The position numbers were made by a program, and so were the translations under genes. 64,000 bases of DNA from Marinobacter panjinensis (lineage in GTDB: Bacteria; Pseudomonadota; Gammaproteobacteria; Pseudomonadales; Oleiphilaceae): contig NZ_SZYH01000002.1 of assembly GCF_005298175.1 (NCBI RefSeq), positions 248,001 through 312,000 of the forward strand, read 5' to 3'. Below, one piece after another: positions 9,530-19,008 of this stretch (position 1 is its first letter; each line of letters starts with the position of its first letter). Below the pieces are notes generated by a model. The model was not told the DNA's origin. It worked only from the letters and a program-made list of their open reading frames with translations, and made no database searches.

Positions 9530-9767
9530 CTGTTTTTCTGTCTCTTCTTTTTCCTGGAAATCACCTTATATTATCGTCATTTTTTTTACGCTTTTTGTAG
9601 CGTAACTTTGCAGTGTGTCACCGCACTGTAATGGCGTCTGTGCAAATATTGACCTTATTCCCCGGAATCGTGGCCCGCAATATGCAATGGTCAGGGAACC
9701 GTTATTTTTAATCTGAAACCAACTGCACTTATTGGCTGCACAGTGACTACGAGAAGGAGTTCACGCC

Positions 9768-11306
9768 ATGGAAAAACAGCACCTACAGACCGGAACGTCG
9801 GCGTCCGCCGTTCTTGAACAGCTTCGCGGCAAGCACGTGCTTATCACCGGTACTACAGGATTTCTCGGTAAGGTAGTACTGGAAAAGCTGATCCGTGCGG
9901 TACCTGATATCGGCGGCATACACCTTCTTATACGGGGCAACAAGCGCTACCCGGGAGCCCGGGAGCGTTTCAACAACGAGATTGCCAGTTCGTCTGTATT
10001 CGAGCGCCTCCGGCACGAGGATAACGAAGCCTTCGAGAATTTTCTGGAAGACAGGGTTCACTGCATTACCGGTGAGGTCACGGAGCCCCGATTCGGCCTG
10101 ACACCAGACCGCTTCCAGGCGCTTGCCGGCCAGGTCGATGCCTTTATCAATTCCGCGGCCAGCGTCAACTTCCGGGAAGAACTCGACAAGGCGCTGAAAA
10201 TCAACACCCTCTGCCTGGAGAACGTGGCGGCCCTGGCCAGGCTGAACAGTAAGATGGCCGTGATCCAGGTATCCACCTGTTACGTGAATGGCAAGAACTC
10301 CGGACCGGTTACCGAGTCCGTTATCAAGCCTGCCGGCGATGCCATTCCCCGCAGTACTGGTGGCTACTATGAAATTGATGAGCTTGTGCATCTGCTGCAG
10401 GACAAGATTGCCGATGTTCGCTCCCGTTATTCCGGCAAACTGCTTGAAAAGAAACTGGTGGACCTGGGGATTCGCGAAGCCAACATTTATGGCTGGAGCG
10501 ATACCTATACCTTTACCAAGTGGCTTGGCGAGCAGTTGCTGATGAAGGCGCTGTCAGGCCGGTCACTGACCATCGTACGCCCATCCATTATCGAGAGCGC
10601 CCTGGAAGAGCCGTCGCCTGGCTGGATTGAGGGTGTGAAGGTTGCCGATGCCATTATTCTGGCTTATGCCCGAGGCAAGGTGTCGCTGTTCCCCGGCAAG
10701 CGCAGTGGCATCATTGATGTGATTCCGGTGGACCTGGTTGCCAACAGCATCATCCTGTCCCTGGCTGAAGCTATCACAGAGCCGGCCCAGCGACGGATTT
10801 ACCAGTGTTGCAGCGGCAGCTCCAATCCGATTTCACTGGGTAAGTTCATTGACCACCTGATGGCCGAGGCGAAGTCCAACTACGCTGACTATGAACAGTT
10901 GTTCTATCGCCAGCCCACAAAGCCTTTTATTGCGGTAAACCGCAGACTGTTTGATGTGGTGGTAGGTGGTATGCGACTGCCGTTGTCCATCGCCGGCAAG
11001 GCGCTGAGGCTGGCGGGCCAGAACCGGGAGCTGAAAGTTCTGAAAAACCTGGATACGACCCGGTCGTTGGCCACCATCTTCGGGTTTTACACGGCGCCGG
11101 ATTATGTTTTCCGCAACGATGGACTGATAGCGCTGGCCTCCCGTATGGGCGAACTGGACCGGGTGCTGTTTCCGGTGGATGCTCGCCAGATTGATTGGCA
11201 ACTCTACCTGCGCAAGATTCACCTGGGCGGGCTCAATCGTTACGCCCTCAATGAACGCAAGCTGTATAGCCTGCGCGCCACCCAGTCCCGAAAGAAAGCA
11301 GCGTAA
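9768..11306 (+). CDS. Fatty acyl-CoA/ACP reductase (alcohol-forming)
   Basis: A 512-residue reductase that takes fatty acyl-CoA (or ACP) to fatty alcohol with NADPH, the step feeding wax ester synthesis. The Rossmann motif GTTGFLG is at residues 28-34, the extended-SDR catalytic pair YTFTK at Tyr247/Lys251, and a FAR C-terminal domain occupies the last about 120 residues. Length and sequence style match the shorter of the two reductase types I know from Marinobacter. An AAGGAG site (9754-9759) fixes the ATG at 9768. It is monocistronic, with 238 bases of AT-rich leader and a strong hairpin after the stop. No wax ester synthase lies nearby. Confidence 0.88.
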   Translation: MEKQHLQTGTSASAVLEQLRGKHVLITGTTGFLGKVVLEKLIRAVPDIGGIHLLIRGNKRYPGARERFNNEIASSSVFERLRHEDNEAFENFLEDRVHCITGEVTEPRFGLTPDRFQALAGQVDAFINSAASVNFREELDKALKINTLCLENVAALARLNSKMAVIQVSTCYVNGKNSGPVTESVIKPAGDAIPRSTGGYYEIDELVHLLQDKIADVRSRYSGKLLEKKLVDLGIREANIYGWSDTYTFTKWLGEQLLMKALSGRSLTIVRPSIIESALEEPSPGWIEGVKVADAIILAYARGKVSLFPGKRSGIIDVIPVDLVANSIILSLAEAITEPAQRRIYQCCSGSSNPISLGKFIDHLMAEAKSNYADYEQLFYRQPTKPFIAVNRRLFDVVVGGMRLPLSIAGKALRLAGQNRELKVLKNLDTTRSLATIFGFYTAPDYVFRNDGLIALASRMGELDRVLFPVDARQIDWQLYLRKIHLGGLNRYALNERKLYSLRATQSRKKAA

Positions 11307-11320
11307 AACCTGCAGGATGT

Positions 11321-11350
11321 CGGATCCCCGCCTCCCGGGGATCCGCTTTT
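11321..11350 (+). terminator. Rho-independent terminator after the acyl reductase
   Basis: Perfect 10-bp stem CGGATCCCCG / CGGGGATCCG with a 5-base loop (CCTCC), followed by CTTTT. It lies 15 bases after the reductase stop. Confidence 0.75.
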
Positions 11351-11588
11351 CACTTGTTGTTTCTGCCAGTGGGTCTATCCTTTATGGCAGGCTCCTGAAC
11401 AACAGCGTCACCCCTTGTGAAGTCGTCATTCTGGCTAAAAGTGCTGGCGCATTAGGACGTTAGTCTAATTCATTGTTCACTGGCACGCATGTTGAACTAT
11501 GGGTATCCGTCTTCAGGGCTTTTTTGCCCGCACGCTCTACATTACAAAACCGATAATGACAACAGACTCTAACTAAAGGGGGAGCACA

Positions 11589-13535
11589 ATGACTGATAAA
11601 CAGGTTTATCCGGTAAGCCCGGATGTGGCCAAAAGGGCCCTGCTGAACCGGGATCAGTACGATAAAATGTATCGCCAGTCGGTAGACGACCCGGAAACCT
11701 TCTGGGCCGAACACGGCAAACGCCTTGACTGGATCAAGCCGTACTCCAAGGTGAAAAACACCACGTACGATTACGACAACCTCTCCATCAAGTGGTTTGA
11801 AGACGGCCAGCTGAATGCGGCCGCCAACTGCCTCGACCGTCACCTGGAAAAGCGCGGTGACCAGACAGCGATTGTTTTCGAAGGTGATGACCCCGGCAAT
11901 TCCCGTAATGTGACCTACCGCGAACTGTACGAAGAAACCTGCAAGTTCGCCAACGTTCTGAAAGATCAGGGCGTCAAGAAAGGCGATGTGGTCACCATTT
12001 ACATGCCCATGATCGTGGAAACCGGTGTTGCCATGCTGGCTTGTGCCCGTATCGGTGCGATCCACTCTGTTGTCTTCGGTGGTTTCTCGCCGGAAGCACT
12101 CGGCGCCCGCATTGCCAACGGCAAATCCCGCTTTGTCGTAACCGCTGATGAAGGCGTTCGCGGTGGCCGCAAGATTCCACTGAAGAAGAACGTGGACGCG
12201 GCACTCAATAATGAAGCCGGTGCTGACGTCGACAAGGTAATTGTGGTCAAGCGCACCGGTGGCGATGTGCCCTGGAAAGATGGCCGTGACCAGAGCTATG
12301 AAGAGCTGATGAAGGGCGCGTCTACGGATTGTCCTGCAGAGCCAATGAATGCGGAAGATCCGCTATTCATGCTCTACACCTCAGGCTCCACCGGCGCTCC
12401 GAAAGGGGTGCTGCATACCACGGGTGGTTACATGGTCTTCACCTCCATGACCCACGAATACGTATTCGATTACCACGACGGCGACGTTTACTGGTGTACA
12501 GCAGACTTCGGCTGGGTCACCGGCCATAGCTATATCCTGTATGGCCCGCTGGCTAACGGCGCAACCACCGTGCTGTTCGAGGGTGTGCCCAACTACCCGG
12601 ACACCTCCCGCATGGGTCAGGTGGTGGACAAGCACAAGGTGAATATCCTGTACACCGCGCCCACCGCCATCCGCGCCCTGATGGCCGAAGGCGAGTCCTG
12701 CATGGACGGCACTACCCGTGAAAGTCTGCGCCTGCTGGGTTCAGTAGGTGAGCCGATCAACCCCGAGGCCTGGGAGTGGTACCACCGGGTTATCGGTAAC
12801 AGCAAGTGTCCGATTGTCGACACCTGGTGGCAGACTGAAACCGGCGGCATCCTGATATCGCCGCTGCCCGGCGCTATCGACCTGAAGCCAGGGTCAGCCA
12901 CAGTGCCGTTCTTCGGCGTGAAGCCGGCACTGGTGGACAACGATGGCAACATCCTGGAAGGCAAGGCTGAGGGTAACCTGGTTATCCTGGACAGCTGGCC
13001 AGGCCAGATGCGCACCATCTATGGTGACCATGAGCGCTTCAAGCAAACCTATTTCAGCACCTACAAGGGCATGTACTTTACCGGTGACGGTGCCCGCCGT
13101 GATGAAGACGGCTATTACTGGATTACCGGCCGCGTGGACGACGTGTTGAACGTGTCTGGCCACCGCCTGGGTACCGCCGAGGTCGAGAGTGCCCTGGTAT
13201 CCCACGACAAGGTTGCCGAGGCCGCTGTGGTAGGCTATCCGCACGAAATCAAGGGGCAGGGCATCTATGTCTATGTCACCCTGGTTCACGGTGAGGAACC
13301 TTCCGACGAGCTCAAGAAGGAACTGGTGCAGTGGGTGCGTAAGGAAATTGGCCCGATCGCATCTCCGGATGTGATTCAGTGGGCGCCGGGACTGCCAAAA
13401 ACCCGTTCTGGCAAGATTATGCGCCGGATTTTGCGTAAGATTGCATCTAACGAGCACGACCAGTTGGGCGATACGTCCACGCTGGCGGATCCGGGTGTGG
13501 TGGATGACCTGATCAGCGGTCGTGCGAACAAGTAA
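11589..13535 (+). CDS. acs: Acetyl-CoA synthetase
   Basis: Acs makes acetyl-CoA from acetate, ATP and CoA through acetyl-AMP in the cytoplasm. At 648 residues it matches the family. It shows the AMP-binding P-loop [11 protein letters not shown], the WWQTETGG and [18 protein letters not shown] motifs, and the C-terminal [11 protein letters not shown], in which the lysine falls at residue 609, the position acetylated by Pat in Salmonella Acs. A GGGGGAG site precedes the ATG. A LuxR-type response regulator follows 44 bases downstream on the same strand, which fits the known CrbS/CrbR (MxtR/ErdR) control of acs in gammaproteobacteria. Confidence 0.95.
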   Translation: MTDKQVYPVSPDVAKRALLNRDQYDKMYRQSVDDPETFWAEHGKRLDWIKPYSKVKNTTYDYDNLSIKWFEDGQLNAAANCLDRHLEKRGDQTAIVFEGDDPGNSRNVTYRELYEETCKFANVLKDQGVKKGDVVTIYMPMIVETGVAMLACARIGAIHSVVFGGFSPEALGARIANGKSRFVVTADEGVRGGRKIPLKKNVDAALNNEAGADVDKVIVVKRTGGDVPWKDGRDQSYEELMKGASTDCPAEPMNAEDPLFMLYTSGSTGAPKGVLHTTGGYMVFTSMTHEYVFDYHDGDVYWCTADFGWVTGHSYILYGPLANGATTVLFEGVPNYPDTSRMGQVVDKHKVNILYTAPTAIRALMAEGESCMDGTTRESLRLLGSVGEPINPEAWEWYHRVIGNSKCPIVDTWWQTETGGILISPLPGAIDLKPGSATVPFFGVKPALVDNDGNILEGKAEGNLVILDSWPGQMRTIYGDHERFKQTYFSTYKGMYFTGDGARRDEDGYYWITGRVDDVLNVSGHRLGTAEVESALVSHDKVAEAAVVGYPHEIKGQGIYVYVTLVHGEEPSDELKKELVQWVRKEIGPIASPDVIQWAPGLPKTRSGKIMRRILRKIASNEHDQLGDTSTLADPGVVDDLISGRANK

Positions 13536-13579
13536 GGCCTGTCTGTGATCAGACTATGCACCTGTGAGGAATCTGTTGA

Positions 13580-14245
13580 ATGACACAAACCATTATCGTC
13601 GCCGATGATCACCCGCTGTTTCGAGCAGCTTTGAAGCAGGCGGTCAGTCAGGCGGTACCTGATGCCAGAACAGTGGAAGTGGACAGCATCAAGGCGCTGC
13701 AGGCGGCGGTGGAGTCGCATCCGGATGCGGATCTGGTGTTGCTGGATCTGAACATGCCGGGCGCCCACGGTTTCTCCGGGCTCGTGTTCATGCGCGGGCA
13801 GTATCCGGGATTGCCGGTGGTGGTGGTGTCAGGATCGGAAGAGATGCAGGTAATGCGCCGCTCGATCGACTACGGGGCGTCGGGCTTCATTCCGAAGTCC
13901 GCGCCTCTGCCGACCATTACCGAGGCGATTCAGGCTGTCCTGGAAGGGGACGTCTGGTTGCCGGAAGGTGTGGCGGACAAGATCGAGCGTATGCATTCGG
14001 ACATGACGGATTTCTCCGAGAAACTGGCGTCGCTGACGCCGCAACAGTTCCGGGTGCTGGGTATGCTGGCCGAGGGGCTTCTGAACAAACAGATTGCGTA
14101 CGATCTGGACGTGTCTGAGGCAACCATCAAGGCGCATATTACAGCGGTGTTCCGGAAACTGGGCGTTCGTAACCGGACCCAGGCGGTGATCGCGATTCAG
14201 CAGATGGAGATTGATCCTTCGGATACGTCGTTGTCTGGTAGCTGA
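13580..14245 (+). CDS. LuxR/NarL-type response regulator, CrbR/ErdR-like
   Basis: A 221-residue regulator with an N-terminal receiver (acidic ADDHP, phosphoacceptor Asp56 in LLDLNMPG, KSA near residue 98) and a C-terminal LuxR helix-turn-helix (LTPQQFRVLGMLAEG to RNRTQAV, about 150-205). It follows acs by 44 bases. In Vibrio and Pseudomonas the CrbR/ErdR/AgmR regulator of this shape activates acs, so I infer that role. No partner kinase is adjacent, as is usual for CrbS, which is often encoded elsewhere. A perfect 19-bp hairpin ends the unit. Confidence 0.8.
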   Translation: MTQTIIVADDHPLFRAALKQAVSQAVPDARTVEVDSIKALQAAVESHPDADLVLLDLNMPGAHGFSGLVFMRGQYPGLPVVVVSGSEEMQVMRRSIDYGASGFIPKSAPLPTITEAIQAVLEGDVWLPEGVADKIERMHSDMTDFSEKLASLTPQQFRVLGMLAEGLLNKQIAYDLDVSEATIKAHITAVFRKLGVRNRTQAVIAIQQMEIDPSDTSLSGS

Positions 14246-14267
14246 TTGGTTTGAGGATTTATTGGTT

Positions 14268-14312
14268 CCAGAAAAGCGGAAATCCTGTTTAGGATTTCCG
14301 CTTTTCTGGTTT
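14268..14312. terminator. Bidirectional terminator hairpin
   Basis: A perfect 19-bp stem (CCAGAAAAGCGGAAATCCT and its complement) with a 4-base GTTT loop lies between two convergent genes. Runs of A and T inside the stem let it act on both strands. It is followed on the + strand by TTT. Confidence 0.75.
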
Positions 14313-14325
14313 ACGGGGGCTGGAT

Positions 14326-14412
14326 TGTCGGATTACGCCTGCGGCTAATCCGACCTACGTTTCCGGGCCTGCTTCCCATGTAGGTCGGATTAGGCAAAGC
14401 CGTAATCCGACA
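14326..14412. repeat. Inverted pair of REP-like palindromic units
   Basis: Two 33-34-base units face each other across a 20-base spacer: 14326-14359 and 14380-14412. Each is itself palindromic (GTCGGATTA ... TAATCCGAC) with a small variable tip (GCCTGCGGC in one, GGCAAAGCC-type in the other). One unit is the near-exact reverse complement of the other. The layout matches bacterial interspersed REP pairs placed between convergent genes. I see no further copy in the window. Confidence 0.75.
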
Positions 14413-14418
14413 ACTCAC

Positions 14419-15399
14419 TCACTTACTGGCATACCCCAACTTCTTGTCCACAAAATTGAACAAATCCTGGCCCTTGTGCCAGCGGTCCAAATTCTCAAGA
14501 AACTGGTCCGTCAACGCCCGTTTCCAGCCGATGAAATCCCCGGACATGTGCGCGGTCATAATCACGTTCTCCATGTCCCATAGCGGATGATCCGCCGGCA
14601 GGGGCTCTTCCTCGAAAACGTCCAGGGCAGCGCCGGCGATATCGCCGTTGTTCAGGGCGGTAATCAGGTCGTCGGTTTTCACCACCGGGCCACGGCCGAT
14701 GTTAATCAGGCGGGCAGATGTGCGCATGGACTTGAATGCTTTCTCGTCGAACAGGCCTTCGGTCTGTGGGGTGAGCGGGGCGGCGATCACGACAAAATCC
14801 GCAAGGCCCAGTTGCTCGGTCAGATCGTCATTGCCATGTACCGCAATGAAATCAGGGTCGTCATGGCGGGGTTTGCGAGCAACGCCGTGGGGCTTCAGGC
14901 CGGCCGCCTTGCACAGCCGGGCGATCTGGCCGCCAATGGAGCCGGCGCCAACGATGAGCACCTGCTTGCCTTCGGCTCTCTCGGTATCCCGGTGCTGCCA
15001 TTTGTGTTCGGACTGGAGCTTCAGTGAGCGAGGGAAATCCTTGGCGAACATCAGGATGGTACACAGCACGTATTCGGCAATCGTTCTGTCAAAGATGCCC
15101 CGGGCGTTGGTCACAACGACATCGCCTTTGATCAGATCAGGGAACATCAGCGCATCAACACCAGCGCTGGTGGCGTGAATCCACTTCAGCTTGTCGGCCG
15201 ACGGCCAGGCGGCAGCCAGTGCTTCGGTACGGAAATCTGTCACCATCATCACGTCGGTGCCCGGCAGGGTATCTCGCAGGGTAGGCTCGTCAGAGGCAAA
15301 GCGAACCTCTGCCCGTGCCCTCAGTGCATCCATGCCGGGAGGTTCTTTCTCTCCGGGTGCTGTCAGAACGGTCACAACCGGTTTGCTGTGTTGGGTCAT
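14419..15399 (-). CDS. D-2-hydroxyacid dehydrogenase
   Basis: A 326-residue NAD(P)-dependent oxidoreductase of the GhrA/glyoxylate-hydroxypyruvate reductase type. The Rossmann motif is VGAGSIGGQIA (near residue 149). The catalytic Arg is in INIGRGPVV, the Glu in FEEEPLP, and the His in MTAHMSG, so the Arg-Glu-His set is complete. Substrate cannot be assigned, but small 2-keto acids are likely. The gene stands alone, convergent with the acs unit and divergent from the aminotransferase gene. Confidence 0.85.
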   Translation of the reverse strand: MTQHSKPVVTVLTAPGEKEPPGMDALRARAEVRFASDEPTLRDTLPGTDVMMVTDFRTEALAAAWPSADKLKWIHATSAGVDALMFPDLIKGDVVVTNARGIFDRTIAEYVLCTILMFAKDFPRSLKLQSEHKWQHRDTERAEGKQVLIVGAGSIGGQIARLCKAAGLKPHGVARKPRHDDPDFIAVHGNDDLTEQLGLADFVVIAAPLTPQTEGLFDEKAFKSMRTSARLINIGRGPVVKTDDLITALNNGDIAGAALDVFEEEPLPADHPLWDMENVIMTAHMSGDFIGWKRALTDQFLENLDRWHKGQDLFNFVDKKLGYASK

Positions 15400-15656
15400 C
15401 TGTCCTCCGCCATGCTGTTTGTCCGCGTCCGGTCGCGGGAATCGACAGTCCGGATGTCAGGCTTACAGTCTGGTATCTGACTGTGGGCTGGTCAACCTGA
15501 GCCGTTATAGGATAAAGGTCGTAGACCCTGTAATGACGGCGCTGGCGGCCTTTCAGTTTATCTGTTGAATCTTTCTGTTTAATGTCTTGTACGCCCCCTG
15601 TTTACTGACTAACCTGCAGGGGTAGCTACTTCTTTGCCCCGTTTCAGGAGGTGTTT

Positions 15657-16883
15657 ATGGCAGAAGCCGCCAATAGAGAAACCGGCCAGACCAAACCGCG
15701 TAAAGTGAAATATCGCAAGAACAAGGCCAGCTGGAACCCGGCGATGCAGGCGGTTCCGGTACCGGGCATTCGTCGCATGGTGAATATGGCGGCCACCATG
15801 AAGGATGTCATTCATCTTTCCATCGGTCAGCCGGATCTGCCAACACCCAAGCATGTGATCGATGCCTATATCGATGCCCTCAATGCGGGCCAGACAGGCT
15901 ATACCATGGATGCGGGCTTGCCTGAGCTGCTGGTAGCGCTGCGCGATTATTACGGAGCCCGCTACGATCGCAAACTGACACGGGACAACATCCTGATTAC
16001 CAGTGGCGCCACCGAGGCCATGTACCTGGCGATTTCGGCCACGTCCGCTCCGGGGCGTCAGTTCATCGTGACAGACCCGTCTTTCCTGCTTTATGCGCCC
16101 TTGATTCGTATGAACGGTGGTGAGGTGAAGTTCGTCCCCACCCGCGCGGAAAACGATCACCAACTGGATCCTGATGAAGTCATCCGGGCGATGGGTTCAC
16201 GTACGTTCGCCCTGATCCTCAACAATCCGAATAACCCCACGGGTGCTGTTTACCCCCGCAGCACCATAGAAACCATCCTTGAAGAATGCGCCTACCGTGG
16301 AATCCAGGTATACGCGGATGAAGTATACGACCATCTGATTTTCGATGATGATGACTTTGCCAGCGTGCTGAAATGCTCGATGGACCTCGACAACATCATG
16401 TGCATCAGTAGTTTCTCAAAGACCTACAGTATGGCGGGGCTGCGGGTAGGCTGGGTGATTGCAAGCCAGGCGGCCATCAAGTCCCTCCGCCGGTTCCACA
16501 TGTTCACAACGTCGGTGGCGAACACGCCCTCGCAGTTTGCCGGTGTGGCCGCCCTGACCGGCGACCAGCAGTGTGTCAGGAACATGGTGGATATCTACCG
16601 TGAACGCCGGGACAAGGTGGTGGAACTGATTGACCAGACGCCTTACATGACAGGTTACAAGCCCGGAGGTGCCTTCTTTGCCTTCCCGGATCTGCCCCCG
16701 CATGTGGATGGCTCCGACCTGGCATTGCGAATGCTCAAAGAGACCGGCGTCTGCCTGGTTCCCGGTGATGCATTCGGTGAAGCCTGCACCAATGCCGTCC
16801 GTATCAGTTTCTCGACCACCTGTGAGAAACTGGACGAAGCGTTCGACAGGATCATCCCCTGGATGGCGAAGCAGCAGTTCTGA
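15657..16883 (+). CDS. Class I/II PLP-dependent aminotransferase
   Basis: A 408-residue cytoplasmic aminotransferase of the aspartate aminotransferase fold. The cofactor lysine is in SFSKTYSMAGLRVGW (Lys255). NNPNNPTG and YADEVYDHLIF are the usual PLP-contact motifs, and the C-terminal RISFS holds the substrate-carboxylate arginine. An AGGAGG at 15646-15651 sits five bases before the ATG at 15657, so I use that start rather than the in-frame GTG two codons earlier. The specific amino donor is unknown. It probably heads a short operon with the cysteine-rich protein and the lipoprotein that follow. Confidence 0.85.
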   Translation: MAEAANRETGQTKPRKVKYRKNKASWNPAMQAVPVPGIRRMVNMAATMKDVIHLSIGQPDLPTPKHVIDAYIDALNAGQTGYTMDAGLPELLVALRDYYGARYDRKLTRDNILITSGATEAMYLAISATSAPGRQFIVTDPSFLLYAPLIRMNGGEVKFVPTRAENDHQLDPDEVIRAMGSRTFALILNNPNNPTGAVYPRSTIETILEECAYRGIQVYADEVYDHLIFDDDDFASVLKCSMDLDNIMCISSFSKTYSMAGLRVGWVIASQAAIKSLRRFHMFTTSVANTPSQFAGVAALTGDQQCVRNMVDIYRERRDKVVELIDQTPYMTGYKPGGAFFAFPDLPPHVDGSDLALRMLKETGVCLVPGDAFGEACTNAVRISFSTTCEKLDEAFDRIIPWMAKQQF

Positions 16884-16888
16884 CCGCC

Positions 16889-17080
16889 ATGTCAGCCCTG
16901 GACTCGGTGCTCATCCAATGCCCCTACTGTTGGGAGACGCTGGACATCAGCGTCGACCCTTCAGTGGCAGAGCAGGAGTACGTAGAGGATTGCCAGGTGT
17001 GCTGCCAGCCCATCGTGGTTCATGTGGTCCTGGACGAGAATCTGACACCAACGGTGGATGTCCGGGCCGAGAACGAATAA
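16889..17080 (+). CDS. CPXCG-motif cysteine-rich small protein
   Basis: A 63-residue protein with two cysteine pairs, CPYC near residue 11 and CQVCCQPIVV near residue 35, the layout of the conserved CPXCG small zinc-binding family. Function is unknown for the family. It starts six bases after the aminotransferase stop and ends just before the lipoprotein gene, whose ribosome-binding site overlaps its stop codon. Confidence 0.8.
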   Translation: MSALDSVLIQCPYCWETLDISVDPSVAEQEYVEDCQVCCQPIVVHVVLDENLTPTVDVRAENE

Positions 17081-17093
17081 GGAGATTGCCCTG

Positions 17094-17663
17094 ATGTTCA
17101 CCACCCCTTCCCGACTCATATCGGTTGTCATGCTGATTTCCCTCGCGTTACTGGGAGGCTGTGCCAGTCTGTCTCCCTATTCCATATCCGAGGCGACACT
17201 GGAGCGACACCTTCAGGATACGGTCAGCGAGTTTGACCGTCAGCAGTTGCAAAGTGGCTCACCACTGAGCCTTAACCTGAGCAATGCCGATATCACCCTG
17301 GGGCCGGATGGTCGTGACGTGGCGGTGATTGATTTGCGGGGCCAGGTGTCCCTGAATGCCCTGCTGGCAAAGCTGCCTGTGGATATTGCTCTGAAAGTGG
17401 AGGGGGCTCCGGTCTACGACAGCGAAGAGAAGGCCATTTACATTCGTCGCCTGCAATTGCTAGAGAGCAGTATTGAGTCGCCGTTTTTCAAGGGGGACCT
17501 GAAGCCCGTAACGGACACGGTTATGCGGGCGGTTGCCCAGATGCTGGAGACCATGCCGGTCTACCGGCTGGATGAAAAGGACTTCACCCAGCGGATGTTC
17601 GGAATGGTCCCCATGGGCGTGCGGGTAGCGCCCGGGCGGCTTGAGTTTGTTATGGCCGAGTAA
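17094..17663 (+). CDS. DUF1439 lipoprotein (YceB-like)
   Basis: A 189-residue exported lipoprotein. The N-terminus has a basic start, a hydrophobic run and the lipobox LLGGC, after which the chain would be lipidated. The rest resembles DUF1439 (E. coli YceB), a lipid-binding-like fold in the periplasm. The frame opens at 17058, but TAAGGAG at 17078-17084 places the start at the ATG at 17094, which also begins the signal peptide. It converges on the downstream dehydrogenase gene with no gap. Confidence 0.8.
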   Translation: MFTTPSRLISVVMLISLALLGGCASLSPYSISEATLERHLQDTVSEFDRQQLQSGSPLSLNLSNADITLGPDGRDVAVIDLRGQVSLNALLAKLPVDIALKVEGAPVYDSEEKAIYIRRLQLLESSIESPFFKGDLKPVTDTVMRAVAQMLETMPVYRLDEKDFTQRMFGMVPMGVRVAPGRLEFVMAE

Positions 17664-18815
17664 TCATTTCAGGCGGTCGCGGACAGCCTTGCCAATTTCC
17701 TGGGTGCCTCGTCTGGCACCGGCATTCTCGGCCAGGTCGGCAGCGACGGCATCAAATAACTCCCGGCCTGCGGCAGCGACTGCGGGGTCGTTACGACCCA
17801 GCCAGTCCAGCATGCGTGCCGTGGTAAACAGCATGGCGGTCGGGTCAGCGAGCCCCTGGCCGGCGATGTCCGGCGCACTGCCGTGGGTCGGCTCGAACAT
17901 GGAGGGCATGTCGGGGTCGTCCGGGTTCAGGTTGCAGGAGGGGGCTACGCCCATGCCACCGGAGAGCACAGCGGCCAGATCGGTCAGTATGTCGCCCTGA
18001 AGGTTGCTGGCAACCACCACATCGAAGGCCCAGGGGGCCTGGACAAACTTCATGCAGGCAGCGTCCACCAGTTCGTGGTGTGTTGCCACATCCGGGTATT
18101 CCCTGGACATCTCCTCGAAGGCTTCGGTGTACATGTCGCCCCAGTAGCGCAGCGCATTGCGTTTGGTAACGATGCACACCTGGCTTTCGCAGATTTTGCC
18201 ATCCAGTGTCTTGAAATGACGGGTTCTGCCTTCTTCGGCACGGGCGGCCGCACGCAGGCGGGCCTGCTCGAAACCATAGCGGATAATCCGGTCGGTGGCG
18301 CGGCGGGTGAACACCTCCATCTGGGTAGCCACTTCGTCCGGTGTGCCCTTGCGGAGTCGGCCGCCCTGGCTCACATACTCGCCCTCGCTGTTTTCCCGGA
18401 TCACCAGCATATCAATGTCTTTGGCACGTTCGTCGGCCAGATACTGACGGGCACCGGGAAGAAGCCTGGCAGGCCGTTCGCAGACCCACTGGTCAAACCC
18501 TTTGCGCATGTCCAGTAGTGGTGCCAGGGAAATGCTGTCAGGCAACAGGTAGCGGTCAGGGTCATCGACCGGGCCGGGATCACCCAGCGCACCCAGAAGA
18601 ATGGCATCGTACTTTTGCAACTGGTCAAGAGCATCGGCAGGCATGGATTCCCCGTTCTCTTCATGCCAGGCGTGGGATGGCCAGGGGAAGCGGGTCCACT
18701 CCAGGGGAAGATTGTGACGAGACCTCAATGCTTCCAGGCAGTGCACTGCCTCGGCAACCACTTCAGGGCCGATTCCGTCACCGGGGGTGACGGCAATACG
18801 GATTTTCTGGGCCAT
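17664..18815 (-). CDS. Isocitrate/isopropylmalate-type dehydrogenase (tartrate/D-malate class)
   Basis: A 383-residue beta-decarboxylating dehydrogenase. TPGDGIGPEVVAEA is at the N-terminus, the substrate-loop RENSEGEYVSQGGR is near residue 137, the catalytic lysine is in TKRNALRYWGD, the metal aspartates are in NLQGDILTDLAA, and the cofactor site is in EPTHGSAPDIAG. The RENSEGEY form and the length are closer to tartrate dehydrogenase/D-malate dehydrogenase than to LeuB or Icd. The exact substrate is not decided by the sequence. It is monocistronic and divergent from the EAL gene. Confidence 0.8.
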   Translation of the reverse strand: MAQKIRIAVTPGDGIGPEVVAEAVHCLEALRSRHNLPLEWTRFPWPSHAWHEENGESMPADALDQLQKYDAILLGALGDPGPVDDPDRYLLPDSISLAPLLDMRKGFDQWVCERPARLLPGARQYLADERAKDIDMLVIRENSEGEYVSQGGRLRKGTPDEVATQMEVFTRRATDRIIRYGFEQARLRAAARAEEGRTRHFKTLDGKICESQVCIVTKRNALRYWGDMYTEAFEEMSREYPDVATHHELVDAACMKFVQAPWAFDVVVASNLQGDILTDLAAVLSGGMGVAPSCNLNPDDPDMPSMFEPTHGSAPDIAGQGLADPTAMLFTTARMLDWLGRNDPAVAAAGRELFDAVAADLAENAGARRGTQEIGKAVRDRLK

Positions 18816-19008
18816 TCCGGATACTCCTTCGGGTCGCTTTGTACGTATTGAAAGTTGTGTGCTTCAGTGTAGTCATGTGACACAAGGAATCCACACGATT
18901 TAACAAGACATAGCTTTCACCGGCAATGGTTTGATGGCTATAGTTCAATTTATTGCTTTAGGATGTGTTGTTATGACTATTGAGCCGTTAAATTGGTCTG
19001 GAGTTTGA

